Shown: positions 24,384-31,961 of the stretch, in pieces | Position numbering within the stretch: the stretch's first letter is position 1 | Layout of the letters: every line of letters starts with the position of its first letter | Assembly (NCBI GenBank): GCA_024699325.1 | Contig: JAILPS010000009.1 | Span: 1 to 64,000, forward strand | Length of the DNA: 64,000 bases | DNA from: Lachnospiraceae bacterium | GTDB lineage: Bacteria; Bacillota; Clostridia; Lachnospirales; Lachnospiraceae | Direction: 5' to 3' | The notes under the pieces: generated by a model | Databases searched by the model: none | Seen by the model: only the letters and a program-made list of their open reading frames with translations | What the model was told of the DNA's origin: nothing | Position numbers and translations under genes: made by a program

Positions 24384-25313
24384 ATGGACGGAATTTTAAA
24401 CATTTACAAGGAATGCGACTTCACCAGCCACGATGTTGTGGCCAAGATGAGGGGCATTCTCAAACAGAAAAAGATTGGCCACACCGGGACGCTTGACCCA
24501 CAGGCCACAGGAGTTCTGCCTGTGTGCGTTGGCGCTGCGACGAAGCTATGTGACATGTTTACCGACAAGTCCAAGACTTATAAGGCTGTTATGCTTTTAG
24601 GCATAGCAACTGACACGGAGGATATGACGGGAAGCGTCACTGCGACTGACGAGGAGTGGAAGAATCTGGACTCTGAGGCTGTATTAGAGGCTGTTAAATC
24701 CTTCGTAGGAAGATATATGCAGGTTCCTCCCATGTACAGCGCCCTTAAGGTCAACGGCCGCAAACTCTACGACTACGCGAGAGCGGGCGTGGAGGTGGAG
24801 AGGCAGCCCAGAGAGGTTTATATCTATTCCATAGAGGATATAGAGATTAATCTGCCGAGGGTCAGCATGAGCGTTTCCTGCTCTAAGGGAACATATATCA
24901 GGACGCTGTGCGTTGATATTGGCAAGCGCTTAGGCGTAAGCGCCTGCATGGAAAACCTCAAGAGAATCAGGGTCGGAAGCTTTGACATTTACAACAGCAT
25001 CACCCTTGGCGAGCTTGAAAATATTGTGGCTGATGGGAAGATTGATGATTATCTTCTTCCTGTGGACGCTGTGTTTTCGGGGATGGACAGAGGGGTGTGC
25101 CCTGAAATCTACGCCAAGTACCTCTACAACGGCAATAAGCTTGATGTGGCATGGATTAGTGTGGAGAAGTCCGTTTCAAAGGACTATTACAACTGGGCTG
25201 AAAACATGCCCGGATGTATAAGAATCTACAGCGAGAGCGGAAGATTCATAGGCATCTACAGACAGGACACAGAGGCAGAGCAGTTCGTCCCACACAAACT
25301 ATTTTTTATATGA
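24384..25313 (+). CDS. truB: tRNA pseudouridine(55) synthase TruB
   Basis: 309 residues. It makes pseudouridine 55 in the T-loop of tRNAs. Opening motif GILNIYKECDFTSHDVVAKMRG; the catalytic Asp is Asp38 in GHTGTLDPQATG; further conserved stretches are TYKAVMLLG, PPMYSALKVNGRKLYDYAR and CSKGTYIRTLCVDIG. Four bases after nrnA, so part of the same transcript. The C-terminus is long enough to carry a PUA-like extension. Confidence 0.96.
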   Translation: MDGILNIYKECDFTSHDVVAKMRGILKQKKIGHTGTLDPQATGVLPVCVGAATKLCDMFTDKSKTYKAVMLLGIATDTEDMTGSVTATDEEWKNLDSEAVLEAVKSFVGRYMQVPPMYSALKVNGRKLYDYARAGVEVERQPREVYIYSIEDIEINLPRVSMSVSCSKGTYIRTLCVDIGKRLGVSACMENLKRIRVGSFDIYNSITLGELENIVADGKIDDYLLPVDAVFSGMDRGVCPEIYAKYLYNGNKLDVAWISVEKSVSKDYYNWAENMPGCIRIYSESGRFIGIYRQDTEAEQFVPHKLFFI

Positions 25314-25324
25314 CGGAGTTTTGA

Positions 25325-26251
25325 ATGAGAGTTATAAGTGACTGCGCCGATTACGCATCAGACAAGAAATCCATCATAACTCTTGGGAAATTCGATGGCA
25401 TCCACAGAGGCCACCAGAAGCTGTTTAAATACATGCGCACCCACAGGAGAGATGATGAAAATATAGTGGCCTTCACATTTGACTTCTCCATAAGAAGCGT
25501 GCTTACAGGAAGCAGGGCACAGTATCTGTTTGACGATGCGGAAAAACGCGAGCTTTTAAGAAAACAGGGCGTGGACGTTTTGGTTGAATGCCCTTTTGAT
25601 GACAGCGTTCGATGCATGAAGCCTGAGGATTTTGTCAGACAGTATTTGGTGGATAAGCTGCATGTTTCCAAGATTGTTATAGGCGATGACTTCAGATTTG
25701 GCCATAACAGGGAGGGGGATTCGAGACTGTTGTCCGAGCTTTCCGACAAATACGGCTACGAATTCTACAGGATTGAGAAGGAGCGCGAGGACGGGGTGGA
25801 GATTTCCAGCACCTATATTCGCAGCGCTCTGTCTGAGGGCAATATTGAGCTTGTAAATTCTCTTCTGGGGTTTGATTACTTCTGCGAGGGAAGCGTGGTG
25901 CACGGAAACCACATTGGGGCAGATCTTGGAAGCCCGACCATAAACCAGACATTTGACGAGGTGAAACTTTTGCCTCCCTACGGCGTGTATTTTTCAAAAT
26001 GTATCATAGGTGGAAGGGAGTATCCCGCCATATCAAATATAGGCATCAAGCCAACGGTAGGGGAGAATAACGCGGTTGGAATAGAATCATTTCTATTAGA
26101 ATACAGCGGTGATCTTTACGATAAGGAGGTCAAAACCTGCCTATATCACTACAGAAGACCTGAGAAGAAGTTTAAGGATTTTGACGAGCTTAAACATGCC
26201 ATAGAAGAGGATACACGCGCCGCAAAAGAGTACTGGAAACTGGGCTGTTAA
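25325..26251 (+). CDS. ribF: Bifunctional riboflavin kinase / FAD synthetase
   Basis: 308 residues. The N-terminal adenylyltransferase domain has LGKFDGIHRGHQ near 20-31 and the IVIGDDFRFGHNREGD stretch near 118-133; the ISSTYIRSAL motif near 161 corresponds to the family ISSTxIR. The C-terminal riboflavin kinase domain has the HGNHIGADLGSPTIN motif (usually GxxLGFPTAN) and the GIKPTVGENN stretch. The enzyme makes FMN and FAD. Ends the rbfA-nrnA-truB-ribF group. Confidence 0.95.
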   Translation: MRVISDCADYASDKKSIITLGKFDGIHRGHQKLFKYMRTHRRDDENIVAFTFDFSIRSVLTGSRAQYLFDDAEKRELLRKQGVDVLVECPFDDSVRCMKPEDFVRQYLVDKLHVSKIVIGDDFRFGHNREGDSRLLSELSDKYGYEFYRIEKEREDGVEISSTYIRSALSEGNIELVNSLLGFDYFCEGSVVHGNHIGADLGSPTINQTFDEVKLLPPYGVYFSKCIIGGREYPAISNIGIKPTVGENNAVGIESFLLEYSGDLYDKEVKTCLYHYRRPEKKFKDFDELKHAIEEDTRAAKEYWKLGC

Positions 26252-26252
26252 C

Positions 26253-26281
26253 TTGACATATTATGGCCTGGTTGTTATAAT
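26253..26281 (+). promoter_or_regulatory. Consensus sigma-A promoter of the second NlpC/P60 gene
   Basis: TTGACA (26253-26258) and TATAAT (26276-26281) with a 17-base spacer, a perfect match to the housekeeping consensus, starting 2 bases after the ribF stop codon. Confidence 0.85.
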
Positions 26282-26317
26282 TTTCTAGTTACAAAAATAA
26301 TCTCCGGGGGAAGCCTG

Positions 26318-27637
26318 ATGAAGGATAATATCGAGGATATTTCACTTAAAAAGAAGAATTTAAGCGGCGATAAGCTGTTATATATGTGGTTTGGCCTGAC
26401 CATCGTTGGAATGCTCGGCGTTTTAATTGCCTTCCTGATTTTAGTGGGAAGCGGCAAGACAGATAGCGATGAGACAGAGCCCACCGAAGATATCACGGTT
26501 TCGTTTGTTGACGAAACCACAACCGAGGCGACAAGCGAGGAACAGACGGCAGAGGTTACAACCGAGGAGGCGACAGCAGAACCCACAACAGAAGAACCAT
26601 CTGCTGTGGAAACAACTCCCGAGCCTGTCACAGAGGAACCGACTACAGAGGAGCCTACCACTCCTGAGCCGACAACAGAGGAACCGACAACTCCTGAGCC
26701 AACTACAGAGGAGCCTACAACAGAGGAGCCTACAACAGAGGAACCTACAACTGCGTATGACCCTAGAAGAAGCGTTCTTGACAACTATAATAACTTAGGT
26801 TTTATCGTAGTTTCCAACTATTTACACATAAGATCAACGCCTTCAACAAGCGGTGATATCGTCGGAATTCTCTACACTGGAGCCGGCGTCGACATTCTCG
26901 ATGTGTCAGCGGACAATATGTGGTATCACATTAACTCCAACGATATCGAGGGCTATATCTACTACGAGTATGTTGCATTAGGTGCTATAGCCGAGAAGGC
27001 TGCGTGCGATTTTGCTTATCCTGCTGTTACGGTTAACGCTCAGATACTTAATGTCAGAGAGGCTCCGACAACAGAATCAAAGATTGTTCAGCAGATCACT
27101 GCGGGATCACTTTACTATGTTATCGAGGAGACCAACGAGTCCTGGCTTAAGATAGAGATTGGTGGAGAGATTCAGGGTTATGTGGCGAGAGAGTTTGTAA
27201 CATACTCTTATCAGCTGCCTGGAGCGCTGCCATACACACCGCCGCCGCCAGAAGAGCCGGCAATCAATCCTTTAAGACTTGAGATAATCAACACAGCTAT
27301 GTCTTACGTGGGTGGCAAATACGTCTGGGGTGGAACAACACTTGGAGTTGGCGTAGACTGTTCAGGCTTCTGCCAGCAGGTACTTCTGCTTTACGGCATC
27401 GAGATACCTAGAACATCCTACACGCAGGTCAACGCAGGTGTTCCTGTATCCTTCGAGGAGATGCAGCCGGGCGATCTGATATTCTTCTGGAACGAGAGTT
27501 TGGGAAGAATCGGACATGTTGCGATGTACATAGGAGACGGCAAGATGGTTCACGCGGCCAGCGAACACCGAGGTATAGTAATCGATTACTACACCTACAT
27601 GACACCTTACTGCGCTCGCAATGTTATTGGTGAATAA
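26318..27637 (+). CDS. Membrane-anchored cell-wall hydrolase: two SH3b domains and NlpC/P60
   Basis: 439 residues. A short cytoplasmic N-terminus precedes one membrane segment (about 25-47). Residues 50-148 form a Thr/Glu/Pro stalk with repeated TEEPTT units. Two SH3b domains follow (SNYLHIRSTPSTSGDIVG near 166-183; AQILNVREAPTTESKIV near 240-256). The C-terminal NlpC/P60 domain has Cys348 in VDCSGF, His400 in GHVAMY and His412 in MVHAAS. It resembles the lipoprotein hydrolase at 14661 but is anchored by a transmembrane helix and lacks the coiled coil. Strong ribosome site CGGGGGAAG and consensus promoter suggest high expression. Confidence 0.92.
   Translation: MKDNIEDISLKKKNLSGDKLLYMWFGLTIVGMLGVLIAFLILVGSGKTDSDETEPTEDITVSFVDETTTEATSEEQTAEVTTEEATAEPTTEEPSAVETTPEPVTEEPTTEEPTTPEPTTEEPTTPEPTTEEPTTEEPTTEEPTTAYDPRRSVLDNYNNLGFIVVSNYLHIRSTPSTSGDIVGILYTGAGVDILDVSADNMWYHINSNDIEGYIYYEYVALGAIAEKAACDFAYPAVTVNAQILNVREAPTTESKIVQQITAGSLYYVIEETNESWLKIEIGGEIQGYVAREFVTYSYQLPGALPYTPPPPEEPAINPLRLEIINTAMSYVGGKYVWGGTTLGVGVDCSGFCQQVLLLYGIEIPRTSYTQVNAGVPVSFEEMQPGDLIFFWNESLGRIGHVAMYIGDGKMVHAASEHRGIVIDYYTYMTPYCARNVIGE
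26580..26756 (+). repeat. Tandem Thr-Glu-Pro coding repeat
   Basis: Repeats of 15-30 bases (gaggaacctacaacagag-like units, ccgacaactcctgag) encode the stalk of the NlpC/P60 protein. Confidence 0.75.
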
Positions 27638-27642
27638 TAAAC

Positions 27643-27671
27643 TTGACAACACAGTAATTGCTAATTATAAT
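27643..27671 (+). promoter_or_regulatory. Consensus sigma-A promoter of acpP
   Basis: TTGACA (27643-27648), 17-base spacer, TATAAT (27666-27671). Perfect consensus, beginning just after the preceding stop codon. Confidence 0.87.
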
Positions 27672-27712
27672 TTACTAATATGTAACTCAAAAGATTATTA
27701 AGGAGAATTGAT

Positions 27713-27946
27713 ATGCTTGAAAAGATTAAGAATGTAATGGCTGATAAGCTCGACATTGACCCAGATGAGATCACACTTGACGCAGATCTCAAGAAGGATT
27801 TACAGCTCGATTCACTCTCTGTGCTTGAGCTTGTTATGGCACTTGAGGACGAGTACGGTATCCACGTTCCTGATGAGGATCTCATGAAGTTATCTAAGGT
27901 TTCAGATGTTGTTGAGTACCTTGAGAGCGTTGGTATCGAGGAGTAA
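27713..27946 (+). CDS. acpP: Acyl carrier protein
   Basis: 77 residues, acidic, four-helix ACP fold. Ser34 in the motif LDSL is the attachment site for 4'-phosphopantetheine. It carries growing fatty-acyl chains. AAGGAG precedes the ATG. It stands alone between its own consensus promoter and a strong terminator, away from any fab cluster in this window, so it may be either the housekeeping AcpP or a second copy. Confidence 0.93.
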   Translation: MLEKIKNVMADKLDIDPDEITLDADLKKDLQLDSLSVLELVMALEDEYGIHVPDEDLMKLSKVSDVVEYLESVGIEE

Positions 27947-27971
27947 TTAGAAGTTATTAGAATAATAATAT

Positions 27972-28011
27972 ATGAAAATGCCGGAAGCTAGGAGACTTCC
28001 GGCATTTTCAT
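27972..28011. terminator. Bidirectional terminator between acpP and the pectinesterase gene
   Basis: A perfect 16-base-pair stem (27972-27987 with 27996-28011; core GAAAATGCCGGAAG / CTTCCGGCATTTTC) with loop CTAGGAGA. A and T runs on both flanks allow function on either strand; the genes converge here. Confidence 0.88.
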
Positions 28012-28066
28012 TTGGTCTATATGATGTTTAGAAAAGTTCAGGAGGTGCCGTGGGTTGGGGTACCCC

Positions 28067-29041
28067 TTACCTAAGTTTCGGCAAAGAATTATCTGTAGGT
28101 GGCAAGGGGTGGGATAGCACCTTGTCCTGAACATATTCGCGTGCTTCATCTTCGCTTAAAAATCTTGCGAAGTCAGGAAGAGTGGTTGCGGCTCCTGGTC
28201 CGCGGTTGTTGAATTCGAAATATTTGACTGTGCTGTGAGCATCCGGCTTATTCCAGTCATGCCAGTGGTCGGGGTGAATGACCTCTCCTAAGTAGGAGTT
28301 TAACACCGCCACATGTGCGAAATTGCGCCATGGCCTGCCAAGATATACGCTTCCGGGTTTTGCGTCACCTGTAAATGTGCACTCGTCAAAGACATAACCG
28401 TAATGCTGTTCCTTCGGTGTGGAAGCTGCTGTTATGTAGCCAACCTTATCATCAGGGCGAAGCTTGGAGAATATCTCGCAGTTTTTAAAGTAGCTCACCG
28501 CTCCTCCAAAAATAAAATCCACAGTTCCCTCGATATAGCAGTCTATGAAACACTGTCTTCCCGGTCTTCTGGGAGCCATCTCCTTCGGCCCTCTGAAACC
28601 TCCCGAAACTAATTCCTCAGGTGGGAGAGGAGCGGTAAAGACTGTATCCTGAAAACCTAAGAATCTGCAGTTCTCAAAATACATATCATCGCCGTCGCTG
28701 TAGATGGCCAGAGCCTGTGATGCAGTTTCGCCTGGGCCGGCACTGTTTTCAAATGTTATATTAATTGCCTTAAAATGATCCGCGTCGACGAAAACTGTCT
28801 GGGTTCTGAATGATCCGCGCTTCTGTCCGTCAGGGAGTATCTCGCTACCCGCCAAATCCCCTGTAAACATAGCAGTTCCCTCAGTAGGTCCCATAAGCGT
28901 CACGTTGTTTCTCTTGATTGTAACCGGACCTCTGTATATTCCGGGCTCTAAATGAATTGTCACAGCCTCCCCATCAGGTATCCAGCCGGCGTTGGCCAGA
29001 ATTACCTGAAAAGAGAAAGCATTTGCATATAGATTAGTCAT
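28067..29041 (-). CDS. Pectinesterase (carbohydrate esterase family 8), no signal peptide
   Basis: 324 residues from the ATG at 29041, four bases after the uxaC stop; the longer frame to 29098 lies inside uxaC. Right-handed beta-helix enzyme that removes methyl groups from galacturonate residues. CE8 active-site motifs are present: QALAIYSDGDD (Gln109), GFQDT (Asp132), DFIFGGA (Asp175) and LGRPWR (Arg236, Trp238). No signal peptide or membrane segment is seen, so it should act in the cytoplasm on imported methylated oligosaccharides. No clear ribosome site precedes the ATG, so translation probably depends on uxaC. Confidence 0.92.
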   Translation of the reverse strand: MTNLYANAFSFQVILANAGWIPDGEAVTIHLEPGIYRGPVTIKRNNVTLMGPTEGTAMFTGDLAGSEILPDGQKRGSFRTQTVFVDADHFKAINITFENSAGPGETASQALAIYSDGDDMYFENCRFLGFQDTVFTAPLPPEELVSGGFRGPKEMAPRRPGRQCFIDCYIEGTVDFIFGGAVSYFKNCEIFSKLRPDDKVGYITAASTPKEQHYGYVFDECTFTGDAKPGSVYLGRPWRNFAHVAVLNSYLGEVIHPDHWHDWNKPDAHSTVKYFEFNNRGPGAATTLPDFARFLSEDEAREYVQDKVLSHPLPPTDNSLPKLR

Positions 29042-29045
29042 ATTA

Positions 29046-30452
29046 TTAAAGGTTAAAACCGAAATATTTAACTGCGTTGTTGTAAGAGATGCCCTCAACG
29101 ATCTCCTTCAGGATGTCCATATCCTTAGGGAACTCGCCGTTTTCTACCATCTCTCCGAGTAAGTCGCACAGAATGCGGCGGAAGTATTCATGTCTTGTGT
29201 AGGACAGGAAGCTTCTTGAGTCTGTGAGCATTCCGACGAAACCTGAGAGGTTTCCGAGGTTTGCAAGAGAAATCATCTGGTCTCTCATGCCTGTCTTGTG
29301 ATCATTGAACCACCATGCTGAACCCTGCTGGATCTTGGCAACGGCTGTCGAATCCTGGAAGCATCCGAGGATGGTGCCGATGGCCTGATTGTCGTTAGGG
29401 TTGAGAGAGTAGAGAATGGTCTTAGGAAGCTCATCTGTGGCGATAAGTGAATTGAGGAAATCCGCCATCTGGCTGCTTGGACCATAGTTGTTTATACAGT
29501 CATAGCCTGTGTCAGGGCCGAGCTTGTCATACATAAGTCTGTTGTTGTCGCGCTTAGCGCCTGAGTGGAGCTGTGAAACCCAGTTTAATCTGTGATACTC
29601 TCTGTCAACGAACTGCATGAAGGCTGTCTTGAAGGTGTATTCCTCCTCCTTGGTTACAGCGCCGCCGTTGAAACGCTTCGCAAATATTGCCTCAATCTGC
29701 TCCTCACTTGCAGGGTAGTAGTAAACGAACTCGAGAGCGTGGTCTGAAACGCAGCAGCCGTGCTCGCGGAAGAACTCCATACGAACCTTAAGAGCTTCCT
29801 TAAGAGTTGCAAATGATGTGATCTTAACGCCGCTCACGTCTGAGAGCTTGGCGATATAGTCAAGGTATTCAGGCTTCTCAAGGTTCATGGCCTTATCAGG
29901 GCGCCATGCGGGAAGTACCTGCACCTCAAATGTCTTATCAGCCATAATCTTCTCGTGCCACTCAAGGGAATCGATTGGATCGTCCGTTGTGCAGATTAAG
30001 GTAACATTTGACTTGCGGATAATGTTTCTTACTGTCATGGAAGGATCACGAAGCTTCTTGTTACAAACCTCCCATACCTCGTCAGCTGTCTTAGCGCTGA
30101 GTGTTCCATAGTAATCGAAGTAGCGCTGAAGCTCTAAGTGGCTCCAGTGGTAGAGTGGGTTGCCGATGGCCTTACCTAAGCACTCAGCCCACTTGTCAAA
30201 CTTCTCCTTGTCAGAAGCACCACCTGTAATGTAGTACTCGTCAACACCGCAGGAGCGCATGAAACGCCACTTGTAGTGATCTCCGCCAAGCCAAACCTGT
30301 GTGATGTTGTCAAACTGTCTGTCCTCGGCAATCTCCTGAGGAAGAATGTGGCAGTGATAATCCAGGATGGGCATCTTGGATGCGTAATTAAAGAATAATT
30401 CCTTCGCAGTCTCTGTGCTGAGCAAGAAATCCTTCGTCATAAAATCTTTCAT
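29046..30452 (-). CDS. uxaC: Uronate (glucuronate/galacturonate) isomerase
   Basis: 468 residues, the normal length. It isomerises D-galacturonate to D-tagaturonate (and glucuronate to fructuronate). Amidohydrolase-like barrel with the metal-binding DYHCHILPQEI near 31-41; other conserved points are WLGGDHYKWR near 69-78 and the SLNPNDNQ and WWFNDHKTGM stretches near 350-390. A perfect AGGAGG lies six bases before the ATG. Two-gene minus operon with the pectinesterase, divergent from the GH105 gene, with a LacI-type operator in its leader. Confidence 0.96.
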   Translation of the reverse strand: MKDFMTKDFLLSTETAKELFFNYASKMPILDYHCHILPQEIAEDRQFDNITQVWLGGDHYKWRFMRSCGVDEYYITGGASDKEKFDKWAECLGKAIGNPLYHWSHLELQRYFDYYGTLSAKTADEVWEVCNKKLRDPSMTVRNIIRKSNVTLICTTDDPIDSLEWHEKIMADKTFEVQVLPAWRPDKAMNLEKPEYLDYIAKLSDVSGVKITSFATLKEALKVRMEFFREHGCCVSDHALEFVYYYPASEEQIEAIFAKRFNGGAVTKEEEYTFKTAFMQFVDREYHRLNWVSQLHSGAKRDNNRLMYDKLGPDTGYDCINNYGPSSQMADFLNSLIATDELPKTILYSLNPNDNQAIGTILGCFQDSTAVAKIQQGSAWWFNDHKTGMRDQMISLANLGNLSGFVGMLTDSRSFLSYTRHEYFRRILCDLLGEMVENGEFPKDMDILKEIVEGISYNNAVKYFGFNL

Positions 30453-30481
30453 ATAATACCTCCTATTAACGTGTATGTGCG

Positions 30482-30495
30482 TGTAAGCACTTACA
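30482..30495. promoter_or_regulatory. LacI-type operator in the uxaC leader
   Basis: TGTAAGCACTTACA, within a 16-base inverted repeat GTGTAAG-CA-CTTACAC (30481-30496). It lies 13 bases downstream of the predicted uxaC -10 box (minus strand), a roadblock position. One of five related sites in the locus. Confidence 0.7.
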
Positions 30496-30508
30496 CCAAG
30501 CTAATGTC

Positions 30509-30537
30509 ATAATACATTATTATTTTTGGAAACACAA
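30509..30537 (-). promoter_or_regulatory. Promoter of uxaC-pectinesterase
   Basis: Minus strand: -35 TTGTGT (30537-30532), 17-base spacer, -10 TATTAT (30514-30509). Confidence 0.5.
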
Positions 30538-30540
30538 CCA

Positions 30541-30590
30541 TCATTTTGAAAAAAATGACAAAAATTTTTGAGATTCCCTCGAAAAATGCA
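30541..30590. other. A/T-rich inverted repeats between divergent pectin genes
   Basis: Two inverted repeats: TCATTTT-GAAA-AAAATGA (30541-30558) and an imperfect ATTTTTGAG / CTCGAAAAAT pair (about 30563-30586). They lie between the divergent promoters and not next to a gene end, so they are not terminators for known transcripts. They could be protein-binding sites or intrinsically bent A-tract DNA. Confidence 0.4.
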
Positions 30591-30620
30591 CAGATTTTTG
30601 AAAAAATATGAAAAGAAACG

Positions 30621-30649
30621 TTGACTGAATTGTATCTAGGATGTAAAAT
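30621..30649 (+). promoter_or_regulatory. Promoter of the GH105 gene
   Basis: -35 TTGACT (30621-30626), 17-base spacer, -10 TAAAAT (30644-30649), about 60 bases before the ATG. Confidence 0.65.
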
Positions 30650-30654
30650 TAAAC

Positions 30655-30668
30655 TGTAAACGCTTTCA
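30655..30668. promoter_or_regulatory. LacI-type / cre-like operator downstream of the GH105 promoter
   Basis: TGTAAACGCTTTCA starts 5 bases after the -10 box. It fits the CcpA cre consensus (TGWAANCGNTNWCA) and also the locus-specific 14-mer, so it could serve CcpA, the local LacI regulator, or both. Confidence 0.65.
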
Positions 30669-30712
30669 GTTCTGTAAGTAATTAACTAAAATTAAGGGAT
30701 GGATTAACAAGC

Positions 30713-31855
30713 ATGGATATTATCGAAAAGTACATCGAGGAACTCCTTAAGGAGAGCACTCCGGACAGACCAATCTGGAATATCGAGAAGATAAGAAGTG
30801 GTCATGTGTCCGGCTGGAACTACATTGACGGCTGTATGATTAAGGCAATCATGGAAATGTACACTATAACCGGCGATAAGAAGTATTTGGACTTTGCGGA
30901 TAGTTTTATCGACCACAAGGTCTCAGATGACGGCTCAATCGAGGGTTACAGAGTGGAGGAGCTTAATCTGGACAACATCAATGCGGGCAAGACTCTGTTT
31001 GAGCTGTATGATATCACCCACAAGGAGAAGTATCTTAAGGCTATCAGACTGATCTATTCCCAGATTGAGCAGATGCCCCGCACGCCAGGCGGCAACTTCT
31101 GGCATAAAAACATTTACCCTAACCAGGTATGGCTTGACGGACTCTACATGTGTCAGCCCTTCTACCTGGAGTATGAGAAGAGATTCGACGACGACAGGCT
31201 GAGCGAGGACGTGTTCAGACAGTTCCACAACGTTATCCATAAGATGAAGGATCCGCTTTCAGGACTCTATTATCACTGTATGGACGAATCGAAGGAGATG
31301 TACTGGTGTGATAAGGTCACAGGCCTTAGCAGACATTTCTGGCTTCGAGCACTCGGCTGGTATTCCATGGCGCTTCTCGACACCATCGAGAAGGCGGGGG
31401 ATGACTACAGAACCTACGAGATGAAGGGCGCCTTCATAGATCTTATGTCTTCTTTGGTGAAGTATCAGGATCAGTCAGGAATGTGGTACCAGTTAGTTAA
31501 CCTCGGAGGTATGGAGAAAAACTACCTAGAGACCAGCGGAACAGCAATTCTTGCCTATGCACTTTTAAAGGGCGTAAGGCTTGGACTTCTCTCAGAGGAT
31601 TTTGCGCGTGCAGGAGAGAAGGCTTTCAGTGGTATCTGTGAGAAGTATCTGACAACAGGCGAGGACGGTAAGTTACATCTCGGAGGAATATGCCTTGTGG
31701 CAGGTCTTGGCGGCGCCAAGAGAAGAGACGGCACATACGCTTATTACATGAGCGAGCCAGTTGTTTCAGACGATGCGAAGGGCGTGGGACCGTTCCTTTT
31801 AGCCTACACAGAGCTTAGAAGACGCGGTGATGTAAGCACTTTCATAAAAATGTAA
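30713..31855 (+). CDS. Glycoside hydrolase family 105 (unsaturated rhamnogalacturonyl hydrolase, YteR/YesR-like)
   Basis: 380 residues, (alpha/alpha)6-barrel type. GH105 enzymes hydrolyse the unsaturated uronate that lyases leave at the end of rhamnogalacturonan or pectin oligomers. Family features: RPIWNIEKIRSGHVSGWNYIDGC near 20-42, the PGGNFWHK and NQVWLDGLYMCQPFY stretch near 125-150 (containing the conserved Asp of WxDG), TGLSRHFWLRALGWYSMAL near 204-222 and the SGTAILAYAL stretch. No signal peptide, so cytoplasmic. Single-gene unit with its own promoter and operator, divergent from uxaC. Confidence 0.92.
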   Translation: MDIIEKYIEELLKESTPDRPIWNIEKIRSGHVSGWNYIDGCMIKAIMEMYTITGDKKYLDFADSFIDHKVSDDGSIEGYRVEELNLDNINAGKTLFELYDITHKEKYLKAIRLIYSQIEQMPRTPGGNFWHKNIYPNQVWLDGLYMCQPFYLEYEKRFDDDRLSEDVFRQFHNVIHKMKDPLSGLYYHCMDESKEMYWCDKVTGLSRHFWLRALGWYSMALLDTIEKAGDDYRTYEMKGAFIDLMSSLVKYQDQSGMWYQLVNLGGMEKNYLETSGTAILAYALLKGVRLGLLSEDFARAGEKAFSGICEKYLTTGEDGKLHLGGICLVAGLGGAKRRDGTYAYYMSEPVVSDDAKGVGPFLLAYTELRRRGDVSTFIKM

Positions 31856-31865
31856 AACAAAACTA

Positions 31866-31893
31866 TTGACAACGCACTATAACGGTGTAAAAT
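31866..31893 (+). promoter_or_regulatory. Promoter of the uxaB-lacI operon
   Basis: -35 TTGACA (31866-31871), 16-base spacer, -10 TAAAAT (31888-31893). Confidence 0.7.
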
Positions 31894-31899
31894 AAGGAA

Positions 31900-31913
31900 T
31901 GTAAGCGGTTACA
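31900..31913. promoter_or_regulatory. LacI-type / cre-like operator at the uxaB promoter
   Basis: TGTAAGCGGTTACA begins 6 bases after the -10 box, so a bound repressor would cover the transcription start. Matches both the locus 14-mer and the cre pattern. Confidence 0.68.
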
Positions 31914-31961
31914 TAATATCGCTTGTTTTTACGAAAATTTCAATATTTCGGAGGGGTTAAT

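Noticed and set aside
28067-29041. Pectinesterase as a secreted enzyme
   Set aside because: Neither the ATG at 29041 nor the longer frame to 29098 encodes a signal peptide or lipobox.
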